DNA of 64,000 nt from Lysobacter firmicutimachus (GCF_037027445.1 NZ_JBANDL010000002.1:1984001-2048000), one strand, 5' to 3'; shown: positions 15,985 through 25,284, counted from the first letter of the stretch. Numbers and translations: made by a program. The notes: generated by a model not told the origin, from the letters alone.

Positions 15985-18303
15985 ATGGAACGCATGCGAC
16001 GTAACCGCAGCGCAGGGCGGCTTGCCGCCGTGTTGGCCGCGGGCCTGATGCTGGCCGCGCCCTGGGCGCAGGCGCAGAACTTCGAAACCTATTACGGCAA
16101 CCAACCTTGGCGCGACCGCGGCGAGGACGTCAAGACAGTCAACTTCTGTCCCGGCGGCGGCTCGGTCACCGTCGGCACGCGCCGCTCCAGCGACGGCCAG
16201 GAACAGGTCCTGGTCACCCGAGCCAACGACAGCGGCGTCACCGACAATCCCGGCCTGAATACCTGGCAGCAGGCGTATCCGATCGCCGGCAGCAAACTGT
16301 CGAACGCGTTCGGCGTGATCGAACTGACCGGCGGACGCGGTTTCGCCGTGACCGGTGCGGTCACCGTCGGCGACGGCAGTTTCGTCTATGTGTTGCAGAT
16401 CGACTGCAAGGGGTATCCGCGCTGGACCACGCTGCTGGACAATCTCGATCCCTCGCACCGCGCCACCGGCTACGACTTGATCGAAGGCGGCACCACCGTG
16501 TCGAGCACCGCCGGCAACGGCCAGATCGTGGTGGTCGGCGAGGAGATCGACCGCAACGGCCGCAGCTTCGGTCGTATCGCGCGCCTGGACCCGGCCGGCA
16601 ACGTCATCTGGGATCAGGACTACGACGGCGGCAGCGATTGGCCGAATCTGCGCTTCCGTGCGGTGACCGAGAACTTGGCCGGCACCGGCGGCTACACCGA
16701 TCTGGTGGTGGCCGGTTCGGCTTGGTCGGGCACGGCGCGCGGCGGCCTGATGTTCCGTACCGACGGCGGCGGCGCGCCGGTGTGCAGCAGCGTGCTCGCC
16801 ACCGGTCAGGACCACCGCGACTTCCACGGACTCGCCGCGCTGTTGAGCCCGAACTATCAGGGCGAGACCGTGCTGGTCGGCGCCGCCAGCACGCTCGGCG
16901 GCGGCAACGCCCAGGTCTATATGGCGCGCTACTCGCGTCTGACCTGCGCGCCGAAAGTGCAATCGGTCTGGCAGGACCGCGCCCAGGCCAGTTTCACCGC
17001 CTTCGACGTGGTCGAGGCGCGCACCCTCGACGGCCGCGACGGCGCGCTGGCGGTGGTCGGCACCATCGCCGGCACCCAGGGCTTCCTGCTCGCCGCCAAC
17101 CACCGCGACCTGCTGCGTTACGGCGGCCTGGGCCCGCGCCGCTTCGGCGACAAGTTCCGCGAAAGCCTGTACGCGATCGACCGCAAGCGCGACCGCTTCA
17201 TCCTCGCCGGCGACACCTACGGCGACTGGCAGGGCGTCGGCGATGCGCAGGACGTGTACTTCGTCCAGGTCGACCCGGGTTTGAACACCGGCTGCGCCGA
17301 TCCCTGGGAGCCGGCCGCGGTGCCGGTCGACCTGCCGTACAAGCAACCTCTGCCGCATCCGATCCGGATTCCCGAGTTCCGCCGCGTCGACACCCCGCTG
17401 CTGCAGGCCAGCGATTGGGGCTATGCCTGCGCGCTGGACCCGCCGGAAGGCTGCCCGGGACTGATCAACAACGGCATCGTCCAGCTCGGCGTGTCCAGCA
17501 CCGGCTACCTCAACATCGAGTGCCCGAACATCGACCTGTCCAGCGGCCGCTACGGCACCCGCCTGGTCGGCCTGCGCTACATGCCGACCAACGGCGAAGC
17601 TTCGGCGCCGGGCGCACCGTGCGAAGGCTGGGGCGTGGCCAACGCCGATCCGGCGGCGCCGGTGAGCGGGCGCACTTCGCGTTGCGCCGGCACCAGCAAC
17701 GTGTCGGTGGTGAGCTTCACCTACACCCCGAGCACGGCGACGTCGGTGGTCAACGTCGGCAACACCTTCCGCGTCACCCACCAGTACACGCCGATCGCCG
17801 CGACCAGCTATCTGTACCGGGTCGACGTCAAGATCGACAACATCGGCCGCACGCCGGTCAACGACCTGCGCTACACCCGCGGCATCGACTACGACATCCC
17901 GCCGAACACGTTCTCCGAGTACATCACCATGGCCGGCGCTTCGCCGTTCCTGTTGGCCTGGAACAACAACGGCTTCAATTCGCTGGACCCGTTGGCGGCC
18001 AACAGCGGCACGTCGGGACCGATGACCGACTTCGGCCCCGGCGACCTGGGATCGCACATGGACTTCCGCTTCGGCGTGCTGCCGGTCGGCGCTTCGCGCA
18101 GCTTCGTCACCTTCTACGGTGCGGCGCCGACCCAGACCGCGGCCTTGAACGCGCTGTCCATCGTCGGTGCGGGGCTGTATTCGTTCGGCCAGACCAACTG
18201 GGACGGCGTCGGCGGCGCCGGCAACACCAATCCCAACCCCGGCACCTTCGGCGCCACCACCGGCGCGCCGGCGACCTTCATGTACGGCTTCAAGACGCAG
18301 TGA
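15985..18303 (+). CDS. Large secreted protein of unknown family
   Basis: The 772-residue product has a clear signal peptide (MRRNRSAGRLAAVLAAGLML... ending PWAQAQ). The mature part up to about residue 440 repeats a pattern of strands with glycines and VAVVGT/ILAGDTYGDW-like turns, suggesting a beta-propeller. A cysteine-containing segment (CALDPPEGCPGLI) then leads to a C-terminal domain rich in FTYTPSTATSVVNVGN-type strands. I do not recognise the family. It probably acts outside the cell or in the periplasm. It stands alone: the GH92 gene is 421 bp upstream and the downstream gene is convergent. A strong terminator lies 44 bp after the stop codon. Confidence 0.75.
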   Translation: MERMRRNRSAGRLAAVLAAGLMLAAPWAQAQNFETYYGNQPWRDRGEDVKTVNFCPGGGSVTVGTRRSSDGQEQVLVTRANDSGVTDNPGLNTWQQAYPIAGSKLSNAFGVIELTGGRGFAVTGAVTVGDGSFVYVLQIDCKGYPRWTTLLDNLDPSHRATGYDLIEGGTTVSSTAGNGQIVVVGEEIDRNGRSFGRIARLDPAGNVIWDQDYDGGSDWPNLRFRAVTENLAGTGGYTDLVVAGSAWSGTARGGLMFRTDGGGAPVCSSVLATGQDHRDFHGLAALLSPNYQGETVLVGAASTLGGGNAQVYMARYSRLTCAPKVQSVWQDRAQASFTAFDVVEARTLDGRDGALAVVGTIAGTQGFLLAANHRDLLRYGGLGPRRFGDKFRESLYAIDRKRDRFILAGDTYGDWQGVGDAQDVYFVQVDPGLNTGCADPWEPAAVPVDLPYKQPLPHPIRIPEFRRVDTPLLQASDWGYACALDPPEGCPGLINNGIVQLGVSSTGYLNIECPNIDLSSGRYGTRLVGLRYMPTNGEASAPGAPCEGWGVANADPAAPVSGRTSRCAGTSNVSVVSFTYTPSTATSVVNVGNTFRVTHQYTPIAATSYLYRVDVKIDNIGRTPVNDLRYTRGIDYDIPPNTFSEYITMAGASPFLLAWNNNGFNSLDPLAANSGTSGPMTDFGPGDLGSHMDFRFGVLPVGASRSFVTFYGAAPTQTAALNALSIVGAGLYSFGQTNWDGVGGAGNTNPNPGTFGATTGAPATFMYGFKTQ

Positions 18304-18333
18304 TCGCCGCGGCGGCGGCCGGCGCTACGGCCG

Positions 18334-19632
18334 TCATCGCACGCGAGCCCCGGGGGCCTGCGCCCCCGGGGCGTTTTCGTACTCCGCGCGGCGCAGGCCG
18401 CGTTGCAGATGGACGACTCCGGCCAGCAGGCACAGCGCGATCGCCGCGGCCAGGGCCGCGGCCGCCGGCGCCAGGCGCAGGCGGTCGGCGAGCAGGCCGG
18501 CGAACAGCGTCGCCAGCGGCATCGCGCCCATGGTCGCGGCGGAGAACCAGGTCATCTCGCGGCCCATGCGCTGCGCATCGGCATTGCGCTGCAGCCACGA
18601 CAGCGACTGGATGCCGTAGTAGTTCGATGCCGCCGCGAGCAGGCAGAACGCGGCCAGGGTCGGCGGCAGCGCGGCGCTGGCGGCGAGCAGGGCATAGGCG
18701 AGGGCGGCCGCAGCCCAGCACAGCAGGATTTTGCGCAGCACCGCCCGCATGGGATCGGTGGCGCGCGCCGCCAACGGCGCGGCGACGGCGATGCCGGCGA
18801 ACTGGGCCAGATAGATCAGGAAATAGCGCGCATCGCCGCGTTCGACCAGCAGCAGCGGCAATAGCACCTGCACCGGACCGAAGGCGAGCACGGTGCTGAT
18901 CAGCAAGTAGGCGTAGTAACTGCGCGGCACGGCGGCCGCGGCCGGGAGCGCCTGCGCCCCGCTGGATGCGTCCGGGCCGGCGCCTGCGCCGCGTACCGGC
19001 CCGCGCCGGCGCACCGCCGCCAGCAGCCACAACGAGGCCGCCACGCAAATGGCGTCGATCCAGAAGGCCCACGCCAGGCTGCGCGCGTCGTGGCTGCGCA
19101 GAATCAGACTGCCCGCGAGCATCGGCAACAGCGTCATCGCCAGGCTGGACGCGACCGCGAACACCGCGTTGCCGGCGGCGAGCAGGGGTTTGCGGATGTA
19201 CAGGCCGAAGCTGGCGCGACCGGCCGGGTACGCCAGCGCCCAGACCAGGCCGCCGAGCAGGGCGATCGCGTATACGCTTTCGATCGTGATCCGGCCGCTG
19301 CCGGCCAGGATCGCCAATGCGGCATTGAGCGCCACGTAACAGGCGCGGCACCACCACAGCACGCGCAGCGGATCGAGCCGATCGAGCAGGCCGCGGCCGA
19401 ATCCGAGCAGCAGCGCGCTGGGCAAGGCTTCGATCGCCGCGGTCAGGCCCAGGTCGAAGGCGCGGCCGGTCAGGCGCATGACCAGAAACGGCAGGGCGAT
19501 CAGGGTGAAACTGGCGCCGAAGGTGGTGATGAGATTGTCGAGCAACAGCCAGCCCAGGCGCGGATCGCGCCGGCTCAGCCGCCATAGGCGCGCGGCGTCG
19601 GCGGCGCGGCGGCGCAGCGCGAACCGGGGCAT
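18334..19632 (-). CDS. MFS exporter
   Basis: The 432-residue protein has about twelve hydrophobic segments (for example LGWLLLDNLITTFGASFTLIALPFLVM and SALLLGFGRGLLDRLDPL after loop 2), with a longer hydrophilic centre near residue 210. This is the layout of major facilitator exporters similar to the EntS/multidrug group. The gene follows the methyltransferase by 25 bp on the same strand and is likely co-transcribed with it, so it may export the product of that enzyme. Its last codons overlap a terminator hairpin that serves the convergent upstream gene. The substrate cannot be deduced. Confidence 0.85.
   Translation of the reverse strand: MPRFALRRRAADAARLWRLSRRDPRLGWLLLDNLITTFGASFTLIALPFLVMRLTGRAFDLGLTAAIEALPSALLLGFGRGLLDRLDPLRVLWWCRACYVALNAALAILAGSGRITIESVYAIALLGGLVWALAYPAGRASFGLYIRKPLLAAGNAVFAVASSLAMTLLPMLAGSLILRSHDARSLAWAFWIDAICVAASLWLLAAVRRRGPVRGAGAGPDASSGAQALPAAAAVPRSYYAYLLISTVLAFGPVQVLLPLLLVERGDARYFLIYLAQFAGIAVAAPLAARATDPMRAVLRKILLCWAAAALAYALLAASAALPPTLAAFCLLAAASNYYGIQSLSWLQRNADAQRMGREMTWFSAATMGAMPLATLFAGLLADRLRLAPAAAALAAAIALCLLAGVVHLQRGLRRAEYENAPGAQAPGARVR
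18347..18377 (+). terminator. Strong intrinsic terminator inside the MFS gene end
   Basis: GCCCCGGGGGC and GCCCCCGGGGC form a perfect 11-bp stem with a CTGC loop, followed by a G and TTTT. It serves the secreted-protein gene ending at 18303. The same bases encode the last residues of the convergent MFS gene (PGAQAPGARVR). Confidence 0.8.
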
Positions 19633-19657
19633 CGGTGCGGCGTCGCTATGCGCCGGC

Positions 19658-20344
19658 TCAGGACGCGGCCGCGCCGGTGCGGCGCAGGAAGAACAATTCG
19701 CCGTCGCGCTCCACCGTCAGGCCATAGGCGCTGGCGATGGCGCGCAGCTTGCCGGCGTCCAGGCGCCATACCGGCTCGACATCGTCGACGCCGAGGTCGA
19801 GGGTCCATTGCATGCCCAGCCAATGGGTGAGCACGAAGCCGCGCTCGCTCAGCAGCCCGGCCAGGGTTTCGAAATAGCGCTCCAGATGGCGCTGGCAGCA
19901 GGCGAAGCTGGCCAGGTTGTTGTCGAGAACGCAGTCGAAGCGGCGGTCGCGGAACCGTTCGGCGAACTCCAGGCCGTGCTTGTTGAGCAGATGGACCTGG
20001 TAGTCGGCGATGCCGAGGCTGCGGCCGTGCTCCCATTCGCCCTCCGCCACGGTCACCGAGGTCACCCGCGCGCGGCCGGCGAGCAGGCGCGCGACCGAGG
20101 AATTGCCGGTGCCGATGTGCAGCACTTCGCCTCCGTCCAGTTCGGCCCGCTCCAGCCAGAGATTGATCGCTTGCTGGTCTTCGGTGGGTTCGCACTGCGA
20201 GTAGTCGAGCAGCGGCCAGGTGGCGCGCTCTTCGGCGGCGCGGTGGGTGGCCGCGTGCGGTTCGCGTCCGCAATCCAGGCGCTGCGCGCCGATGTCGAAG
20301 CGCGGCCGGAACGCGGCGGCGGAGGCGAGCGAGGGTTCGTTCAT
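19658..20344 (-). CDS. SAM-dependent methyltransferase-like protein
   Basis: The 228-residue protein contains a class I methyltransferase motif I in the form VLHIGTGNSSVARLLAG (about residues 74-90) and an acidic post-motif (DCVLDNNLASF) where an acceptor-site loop is expected. A THWLGMQWTLDLGVDDVEPVW segment follows. It lies just upstream of the MFS exporter gene on the same strand and is divergent from a GT2/NodB pair across a 417-bp gap. A role in modifying a small exported metabolite or a glycan is possible but not shown. Start ATG 20344 is the only good one. Confidence 0.7.
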   Translation of the reverse strand: MNEPSLASAAAFRPRFDIGAQRLDCGREPHAATHRAAEERATWPLLDYSQCEPTEDQQAINLWLERAELDGGEVLHIGTGNSSVARLLAGRARVTSVTVAEGEWEHGRSLGIADYQVHLLNKHGLEFAERFRDRRFDCVLDNNLASFACCQRHLERYFETLAGLLSERGFVLTHWLGMQWTLDLGVDDVEPVWRLDAGKLRAIASAYGLTVERDGELFFLRRTGAAAS

Positions 20345-20761
20345 GGCAAGGGCCGAGTCGAGCGATGGAGGAGCCGGGTAATGCGGAGCGATGCGAATGC
20401 GGGCGCCCACAGCCGGCGGAGTGGATCGATTCTTCAACGCGCGCTGTCGCGGTGTCGAGAGAATGCGCGCGCCGTTCGCGGAACTGCTAAACGTCGTCAC
20501 AGAAAAGCGAGCGCGCCTGCTTCCATTCTTGCTTGCGAAAAACGCGGCCATGCATCGCGTTTTCGACCGTAGCCAGGTTACGGTTTTGTTGCAGGTTCCG
20601 CCCGTTGCGCCGTTCCTCCCCCGTTGTAGCCGATGCAAGCACCGAACGTGCGGCCCTCGTCATGCGGGGCGTCGTATCGACGCGTCCGGTCTGCCCAACA
20701 GACCCTGCGGTCCGCCGCGCGCAATGCGTGCGCGGAGCGCGTTGCCGGATGCGTTGTTCTC
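20345..20761. other. Divergent control region without a gene
   Basis: This 417-bp gap separates the leftward methyltransferase-MFS pair from the rightward GT2-deacetylase pair, so it should hold both promoters. I see no convincing -35/-10 pair, palindromic operator or small gene. Confidence 0.4.
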
Positions 20762-21952
20762 ATGCTGAGCCAGTTCTTCTTGACCGGCCTGGTCGGTTTC
20801 TCGACCTTGATCCTGTTGTGTTGCCTGATCTTTCTCGCCGGTTGGGCGGTGTGGCGCGTCTTGCGGCGGCCGCCGTCGCCGACGTTGGCCGACTATCCCT
20901 TCGTTTCGATCCTGGTGCCGTTCTACAACGAGCCGCCGGCGTCGTTCCTGCGTACGCTGGAGGCGATCGAGAACGCCGAATACCCCGGCCGGATCGAAGT
21001 GCTGCTGGTCGACGACGGGTCCACGAACGCTACGCCGCAGGCGCTGGCGCAGTGGCTGCAGCCGCCGCGCGAAAAGTGCTATCGCCTGGTGTCGTTGGCG
21101 CGCAACGGCGGCGCCAAGGGCCTGGCCCTGGATGCGGCCTTGCCGCAGCTGTCGCCGGAGTCGGACGTGGTCACGGTGATCGACAGCGATACGGTGATCC
21201 TGCCGTGCTCGTTGCGGCGCGCGGTCGAGGCCCTGTACGCCTCGCCGCGCCATGCCGCCGCCTGCGGGCTGATCGTGCCCGACGAGCGCCATCGCTCCTG
21301 GCTGCACCGGCTGCAGTTCTACGAGCATGTCGGGGCGCTCGCGGCGATCCGCTATGTGCAGAGCAAGATCGGTGTGGTCAACGTGGTCGCCGGGGCGTTC
21401 TCGTTGCACCGCACCGCGGTGATCCGCGAACTCGGCGGCTGGGGCGACTGGCTGGTCGAGGACATTTCCTGGACCTGGCGCGCCTTCGCCCACGGCTATT
21501 CGATCGCCTACGCGCCCGACGCGATCGCGTACACGATCTGCCCGACCACGCTGCAGGGCCTGTTCCGCCAACGCCGGCGCTGGGCGCGCGGACGGCTGGA
21601 GTCGTTCCGCGTCGCCTGGCGCATCTCCTGGGCGCGGACCATGACCATGCTGCCGTGGTGGCTGCTGTGGGCGCAATCGGCGCTGGTGCCGACCTTGCTG
21701 CTGTTGATCGCCGGCGCGTTGGTCTATCGCAGTCCCAGCCTGCTCGCGATCGCAGGACTGAACTGGTCGCTGATGGCGCTGCTGAATTTCGTCTCGATGA
21801 TTCAGGCGCGCACCCGGCTGGGCCTGAGACCGTTGGACCTGGCCCTGGTCTCGGTGTGCAACACCGTCATCGACGTGCTGCTGTTGCCGGCCAACCTGAT
21901 CGGCTTGCTCGACGAACTGCGCGGCGGTCGCAAGACCTGGCTGACGCGCTGA
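20762..21952 (+). CDS. Processive family 2 glycosyltransferase (NodC/PgaC-like)
   Basis: The 396-residue inner-membrane enzyme starts at ATG 20762 with one N-terminal helix (FFLTGLVGFSTLILLCCLIFLAGW). Catalytic motifs are DDGS (84-87), DSD (141-143), VED (232-234) and QRRRW (270-274), the signature of processive beta-glycosyltransferases such as hyaluronan, chitin and PNAG synthases. Two to four helices follow. Seven bp downstream is a NodB-like polysaccharide deacetylase, so the two probably make a partly de-N-acetylated amino-sugar polymer or oligomer. It is distinct from the pgaC gene in the same window. The sugar and linkage are unknown. Confidence 0.85.
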   Translation: MLSQFFLTGLVGFSTLILLCCLIFLAGWAVWRVLRRPPSPTLADYPFVSILVPFYNEPPASFLRTLEAIENAEYPGRIEVLLVDDGSTNATPQALAQWLQPPREKCYRLVSLARNGGAKGLALDAALPQLSPESDVVTVIDSDTVILPCSLRRAVEALYASPRHAAACGLIVPDERHRSWLHRLQFYEHVGALAAIRYVQSKIGVVNVVAGAFSLHRTAVIRELGGWGDWLVEDISWTWRAFAHGYSIAYAPDAIAYTICPTTLQGLFRQRRRWARGRLESFRVAWRISWARTMTMLPWWLLWAQSALVPTLLLLIAGALVYRSPSLLAIAGLNWSLMALLNFVSMIQARTRLGLRPLDLALVSVCNTVIDVLLLPANLIGLLDELRGGRKTWLTR

Positions 21953-21959
21953 GCGGCGC

Positions 21960-22661
21960 ATGGACTGGCACGGATTCCTGCAGGCCCGGCCACAGGCCTA
22001 TCTCGGCCGCGGCGCCGCGGACCGGCGCGTACTGGCGCTGACCTTCGACGACGGACCCGGTCGCGCCACGCCGGCCCTGCTCGATGCCTTGCGCGAACTC
22101 GATGTGCGCGCCAGCTTCTTCTGCGTCGGCGCGGCGATGCGCGCGCAGCCAGCGTTCGTACAGCGATTGCTCGATGAAGGGCACGAACTGGGCAACCACT
22201 CCGAGCGCCATGCCGATGCGCGCGGGATCGAGGCCGGGCAGTGGATGCGCGAGGAAGTAGAGCCGACGGCCGAGGCGCTGGCGGCGGCCGCGCGCGACCG
22301 GCCGGTCGCGGCGGCGCCGTTGTTCCGCCCGGCCTACGGCGAACTCGATGCCGCGCAATTCGACGCGCTGGCCGCGGCCGGCTACGTCGTGGTCGGCTGG
22401 TCGGTCGACCCGCGCGACTGGTTGGAACCGGACGCGCCGGGCTATGTCTCCTGCGTGGTCGAGTCCGTATTGGCGCGTATCCACCCCGGCGCGATCGTGC
22501 TGCTGCACGACGGCGACGACGAAAGCGGCGGCGCGCGCCACGGCATCGTCGAGATCGTGCGTCGGCTGGTGCCGGCGCTGCGGAACCAGGGCTATGGCTT
22601 GGTAAGGGCCGGGGAACTGATGGCGGCGGCGGGCGCGGGCCGGACGACGGCGATAAGCTGA
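21960..22661 (+). CDS. Polysaccharide deacetylase, NodB family
   Basis: The 233-residue enzyme shows the NodB homology domain: TFDDGPG (28-34), HELGNHSERH with H80 and H84 as metal ligands, RPAYG (123-127) and LLHDG (181-185). The catalytic aspartates are intact. No signal peptide is visible, so it may act in the cytoplasm, as NodB does, on the product of the GT2 enzyme encoded 7 bp upstream. Chitin, PNAG and peptidoglycan amino sugars are the usual substrates of the family. The close spacing indicates one operon. Confidence 0.88.
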   Translation: MDWHGFLQARPQAYLGRGAADRRVLALTFDDGPGRATPALLDALRELDVRASFFCVGAAMRAQPAFVQRLLDEGHELGNHSERHADARGIEAGQWMREEVEPTAEALAAAARDRPVAAAPLFRPAYGELDAAQFDALAAAGYVVVGWSVDPRDWLEPDAPGYVSCVVESVLARIHPGAIVLLHDGDDESGGARHGIVEIVRRLVPALRNQGYGLVRAGELMAAAGAGRTTAIS

Positions 22662-22700
22662 CGCTTCGATGCCTTCGCGAGTCTGTCGGCTTTTGTCGCT

Positions 22701-23078
22701 TCAGGCTTCGGGCGGCTGCTGCTGCGGCGGCGGTACCGGCCGCGGTGCGCGGCGCGGTGGCGGCGCTTCGCGGTGCGGTTCGAGGTAGACCGCATTGAGC
22801 AGGGGCAGGGCGACGAACAGCGCTCCGAGCCACAGCATCGACGCAGTGAAGAAGCCGAAGCTGAGCAGCATGGCGCCCATCAACAGGGCGAACAGGCCCG
22901 AGCCCAGGCGCACGATCAGGGCGAACAGCGAGGATTCGATCCATGCCGCCGAGGCCAGCGCGACCACGAACGGCGCCAACCCGAACAGGGTGCCGATCGG
23001 CGAGGGACGGCCGCCGAAGGCGGTGAGAATGACCGCTGCGATGGCGATCCAGTTCCACAAGATCAGATAGCGTCCCAT
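22701..23078 (-). CDS. Small integral membrane protein
   Basis: The 125-residue protein is almost all hydrophobic, with about four membrane helices (LILWNWIAIAAVILTAF, FVVALASAAWI, LFALLMGAMLLSFGFF, WLGALFVALPLL) and a proline-rich cytoplasmic tail (PPPRRAPRPVPPP). No family is recognised. The gene is convergent with the NodB-like gene and is followed upstream by a secreted-protein gene on the same strand. Confidence 0.7.
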   Translation of the reverse strand: MGRYLILWNWIAIAAVILTAFGGRPSPIGTLFGLAPFVVALASAAWIESSLFALIVRLGSGLFALLMGAMLLSFGFFTASMLWLGALFVALPLLNAVYLEPHREAPPPRRAPRPVPPPQQQPPEA

Positions 23079-23170
23079 GTGTTGCGGGTCCTTTGGCTGG
23101 GGATCGTTGGTCCGCGACGTTGCGTCAGGTAACGGCAGCGCGCGGCATAGGCCAAAACACAGGCCGCGAC

Positions 23171-23761
23171 TCAGCGCCGGCCGGGCGCTGGGGCCAGTCG
23201 GGTCAGGGCCCCCGGCTTCCAGGCGTAGTGCCAGGTATGCCGGCCGGGCGCGGGGCAGGCGGCGCTGTGGCCGTTTCCGGCGCCGGCATCGTCCTGACAG
23301 AACGGCGATGCCTCGCGAGCGAGGAATGCCACCGAAATGCGCTGGTCCGCCACCCGGATCGATTCGACCTCGCCGGGAATCTGCGCACTGGCGTTCTCGA
23401 CGTAGCCGAGCGCGCGGACCCGGGCCAGATGGGCTTTCTCGGCGTCGTCGCTGAGGCGCGAGGGCTGCGCGCGCGGATCGTTCGGGCGCAGTGCGTCCAG
23501 CACCGTCAGCGAGTTCTCGCAATCGAAATTGGCCTGGGCGCAGGTGGCCGTCAGCAGGAACAGGATTTCGGCGCGGCCGTCGCCGTCGAGATCGGCGACC
23601 TGGACCCGGCGGGCGCGGAAATCGCTTTGGATGTCGTCGCCGTAGCGGTTGTCGGCGACCGCGTCCGCTGCGCGTTGGGCCGCGGTCGTATCCGCAGGCG
23701 CGGCGAACGACAGGCCCGCCCAACAGGCGAGCGACGACAAGACGACGGCAGTCCTTGGCAT
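23171..23761 (-). CDS. Secreted hypothetical protein with an FG-GAP-like motif
   Basis: The 196-residue protein has a signal peptide (VVLSSLACWAGLSFAAP). VQVADLDGDGRAEILFL near residue 55 is an FG-GAP/VCBS-like calcium-binding turn. Four cysteines in the mature part (TCAQANFDCEN, FCQDD, ACPAP) could form disulfides in the periplasm. No further domain is recognised, and the role is unknown. Confidence 0.65.
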   Translation of the reverse strand: MPRTAVVLSSLACWAGLSFAAPADTTAAQRAADAVADNRYGDDIQSDFRARRVQVADLDGDGRAEILFLLTATCAQANFDCENSLTVLDALRPNDPRAQPSRLSDDAEKAHLARVRALGYVENASAQIPGEVESIRVADQRISVAFLAREASPFCQDDAGAGNGHSAACPAPGRHTWHYAWKPGALTRLAPAPGRR

Positions 23762-24392
23762 GGCGACGATTCCCGGCGCCTCGAGGGTGAGGCGGCTGCG
23801 GCCTAGATTACGCCACCGTGCGCGCTGCGCAACGAGACGCCGGCGGTCCGGAGGCGGTGGCGCGACGTGGCCGCGCCGTGCCGGGCGGTCGTGTGGTGGC
23901 CCGGTGCGCCCGGCGCCGGTTTTATGCGGCCCAAGCCTCGCCAGCGACGACGGCCTAGGCCGGAGCGGATTGCGTCCGCGGCTGCGCCCGCGGCGCCGTT
24001 GCGACCGCCTTGGCGCTGGCCGAGCCCGTCTTGCTCGACGCCTGCACACGCAGCGACGCCTGCGGCGAGGCCTGTCCGGAGCGGGTGCTCGCGCGCGACG
24101 CAGCGGGCCGGCGACTTGGCGCTATCGCGCGGATACCGACCCTTTATCGCGCCTGGGCGCGGCTTCGAGTTTTACGGCACTCCGAAAGGCGCGCGCTGAT
24201 CTGGGCCCTGCCTCAAGCGGTGGCAGGGGCACGCGCGAGAAGACCTGCGTCGACTGCCCCAAGCGCATCGCCCCTTGGTTGCCTGACGTGAGCGGGGTGC
24301 CGCAAGGCTAGAACAGGGCGGCGCGAACTCGCCTGCGGGCGAGCAACCGACGGACGCGAACGGTTCCGTCCGCGCTGCCGCGTAGCGGGCGC
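23762..24392. other. Gene-free gap of about 630 bp
   Basis: Several frames are open here, as expected at this G+C content, but none has a good start, a recognisable product or neighbours that support it. A frame at 24010-24291 is the best of them and still looks random. The right part precedes the end of the first FAS1 module. Confidence 0.45.
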
Positions 24393-24878
24393 TCAGCGCG
24401 CGTCCGGAAACCGGTTGACCCGGTCGATGCCGTGGATGGCGGCGTTGCTCGCATGCAGGTTGGGCTGGACGACCTTGGCGATGCCGACCATCACATGCCT
24501 GTCGACCGATTGGATCGCCAGGCTGTTTCCGTGCAAGGTCTTCAGCGAACTCCAGCGCTCGAACTCGGCCACGGTCTTGCGCCTGGCGATCAGGTGATGG
24601 CACAGCAAGTCGATCAGGCGCGGCTGGTTCGGCGCGAGCAACAGCGATTCGAGGTAGCCATCCGGAAGCATGCCGAACGCTGCATCGGTGGGGATGAAGG
24701 CGGTGAACGGACCGGGCCCGTCCAGCAGTTCGCGCAATCCGGCGCGTTCGGCCGCGTCGCAGAACACGGAGAACCCGTGCTCGGCGGCGACTTCGAGCAG
24801 CTTTCTTGCGGTGCTGTCCGGGCGGGCGATGGAGACGATCCGCGGCATGACGCGCGCGGACAGGGCGGAGGAGTTCAT
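24393..24878 (-). CDS. Fasciclin (FAS1) domain protein, copy 1, type a
   Basis: The 161-residue protein is one FAS1 domain. It carries GPGPFTAFIPTDAAFGMLP (H1-like box), a CHHLI segment and the terminal HGIDRV box. There is no signal peptide, whereas FAS1 proteins are usually exported. It is one of four genes in a module repeated at 27871-29843; its counterpart there is very similar throughout. It lies 64 bp downstream of the small two-helix membrane protein gene, on the same strand. FAS1 domains mediate adhesion or ligand binding, but the role of intracellular ones is not known. Confidence 0.88.
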   Translation of the reverse strand: MNSSALSARVMPRIVSIARPDSTARKLLEVAAEHGFSVFCDAAERAGLRELLDGPGPFTAFIPTDAAFGMLPDGYLESLLLAPNQPRLIDLLCHHLIARRKTVAEFERWSSLKTLHGNSLAIQSVDRHVMVGIAKVVQPNLHASNAAIHGIDRVNRFPDAR

Positions 24879-24942
24879 GTGGTTGTCCTTGGATGGCAGC
24901 GCACTGAAGCGCGCGCTGCGATGGTGCGATGGATGGAACGAA

Positions 24943-25284
24943 TCACCAGCCCCAGACGCTGATGGCCAGGAGCAGAATGCAGCCCGATATCGCGGTCGCC
25001 CAGTACGAGGCGAGCATCTGCCCGCGATTGTCCTTGCAATACAGCGCGCCGCCGCGATCCTGGCTGAGTCGGAAGTTCCGGTCCCTGAGATAGATCATGA
25101 GATTGCGCGCACCGCGCGGCGTATTGGGCGGCCCGTTCCGTTCCGATGGGCGAGGGCTGCGGAGGTGATCGCGCTGCTTCGGATGCAAGGTGCCAAGCAG
25201 TTTCCAGAATCTGGCCCGAAGCAGGGATTCGATCGCGATCGCCGAAACGAACAGGATCAGCGCGGACAAGGTGATCGCGTTCAT
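24943..25284 (-). CDS. Two-helix small membrane protein, FAS1 module copy 1
   Basis: The 113-residue protein has an N-terminal helix (AITLSALILFVSAIAIESLL) and a C-terminal helix (YWATAISGCILLLAISVWGW) around a charged centre. The centre carries LMIYLRDRNFRL and RGGALYCKDNRG, both nearly unchanged in the second copy (28417-28758). The start overlaps the stop of the upstream 83-residue ORF by ATGA, so the two are translationally coupled. The hydrophilic part with a conserved cysteine probably faces the cytoplasm. No known family is recognised. Confidence 0.75.
   Translation of the reverse strand: MNAITLSALILFVSAIAIESLLRARFWKLLGTLHPKQRDHLRSPRPSERNGPPNTPRGARNLMIYLRDRNFRLSQDRGGALYCKDNRGQMLASYWATAISGCILLLAISVWGW

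Noticed and set aside
15820..18057. A 745-residue minus-strand frame
   Set aside because: It lies opposite the secreted-protein gene, which has a signal peptide and a terminator; the minus product has no recognisable features.
24010..24291. A 93-residue plus-strand ORF in the gap before the FAS1 module
   Set aside because: It has no good ribosome site, no known match and a composition like the surrounding noncoding frames.
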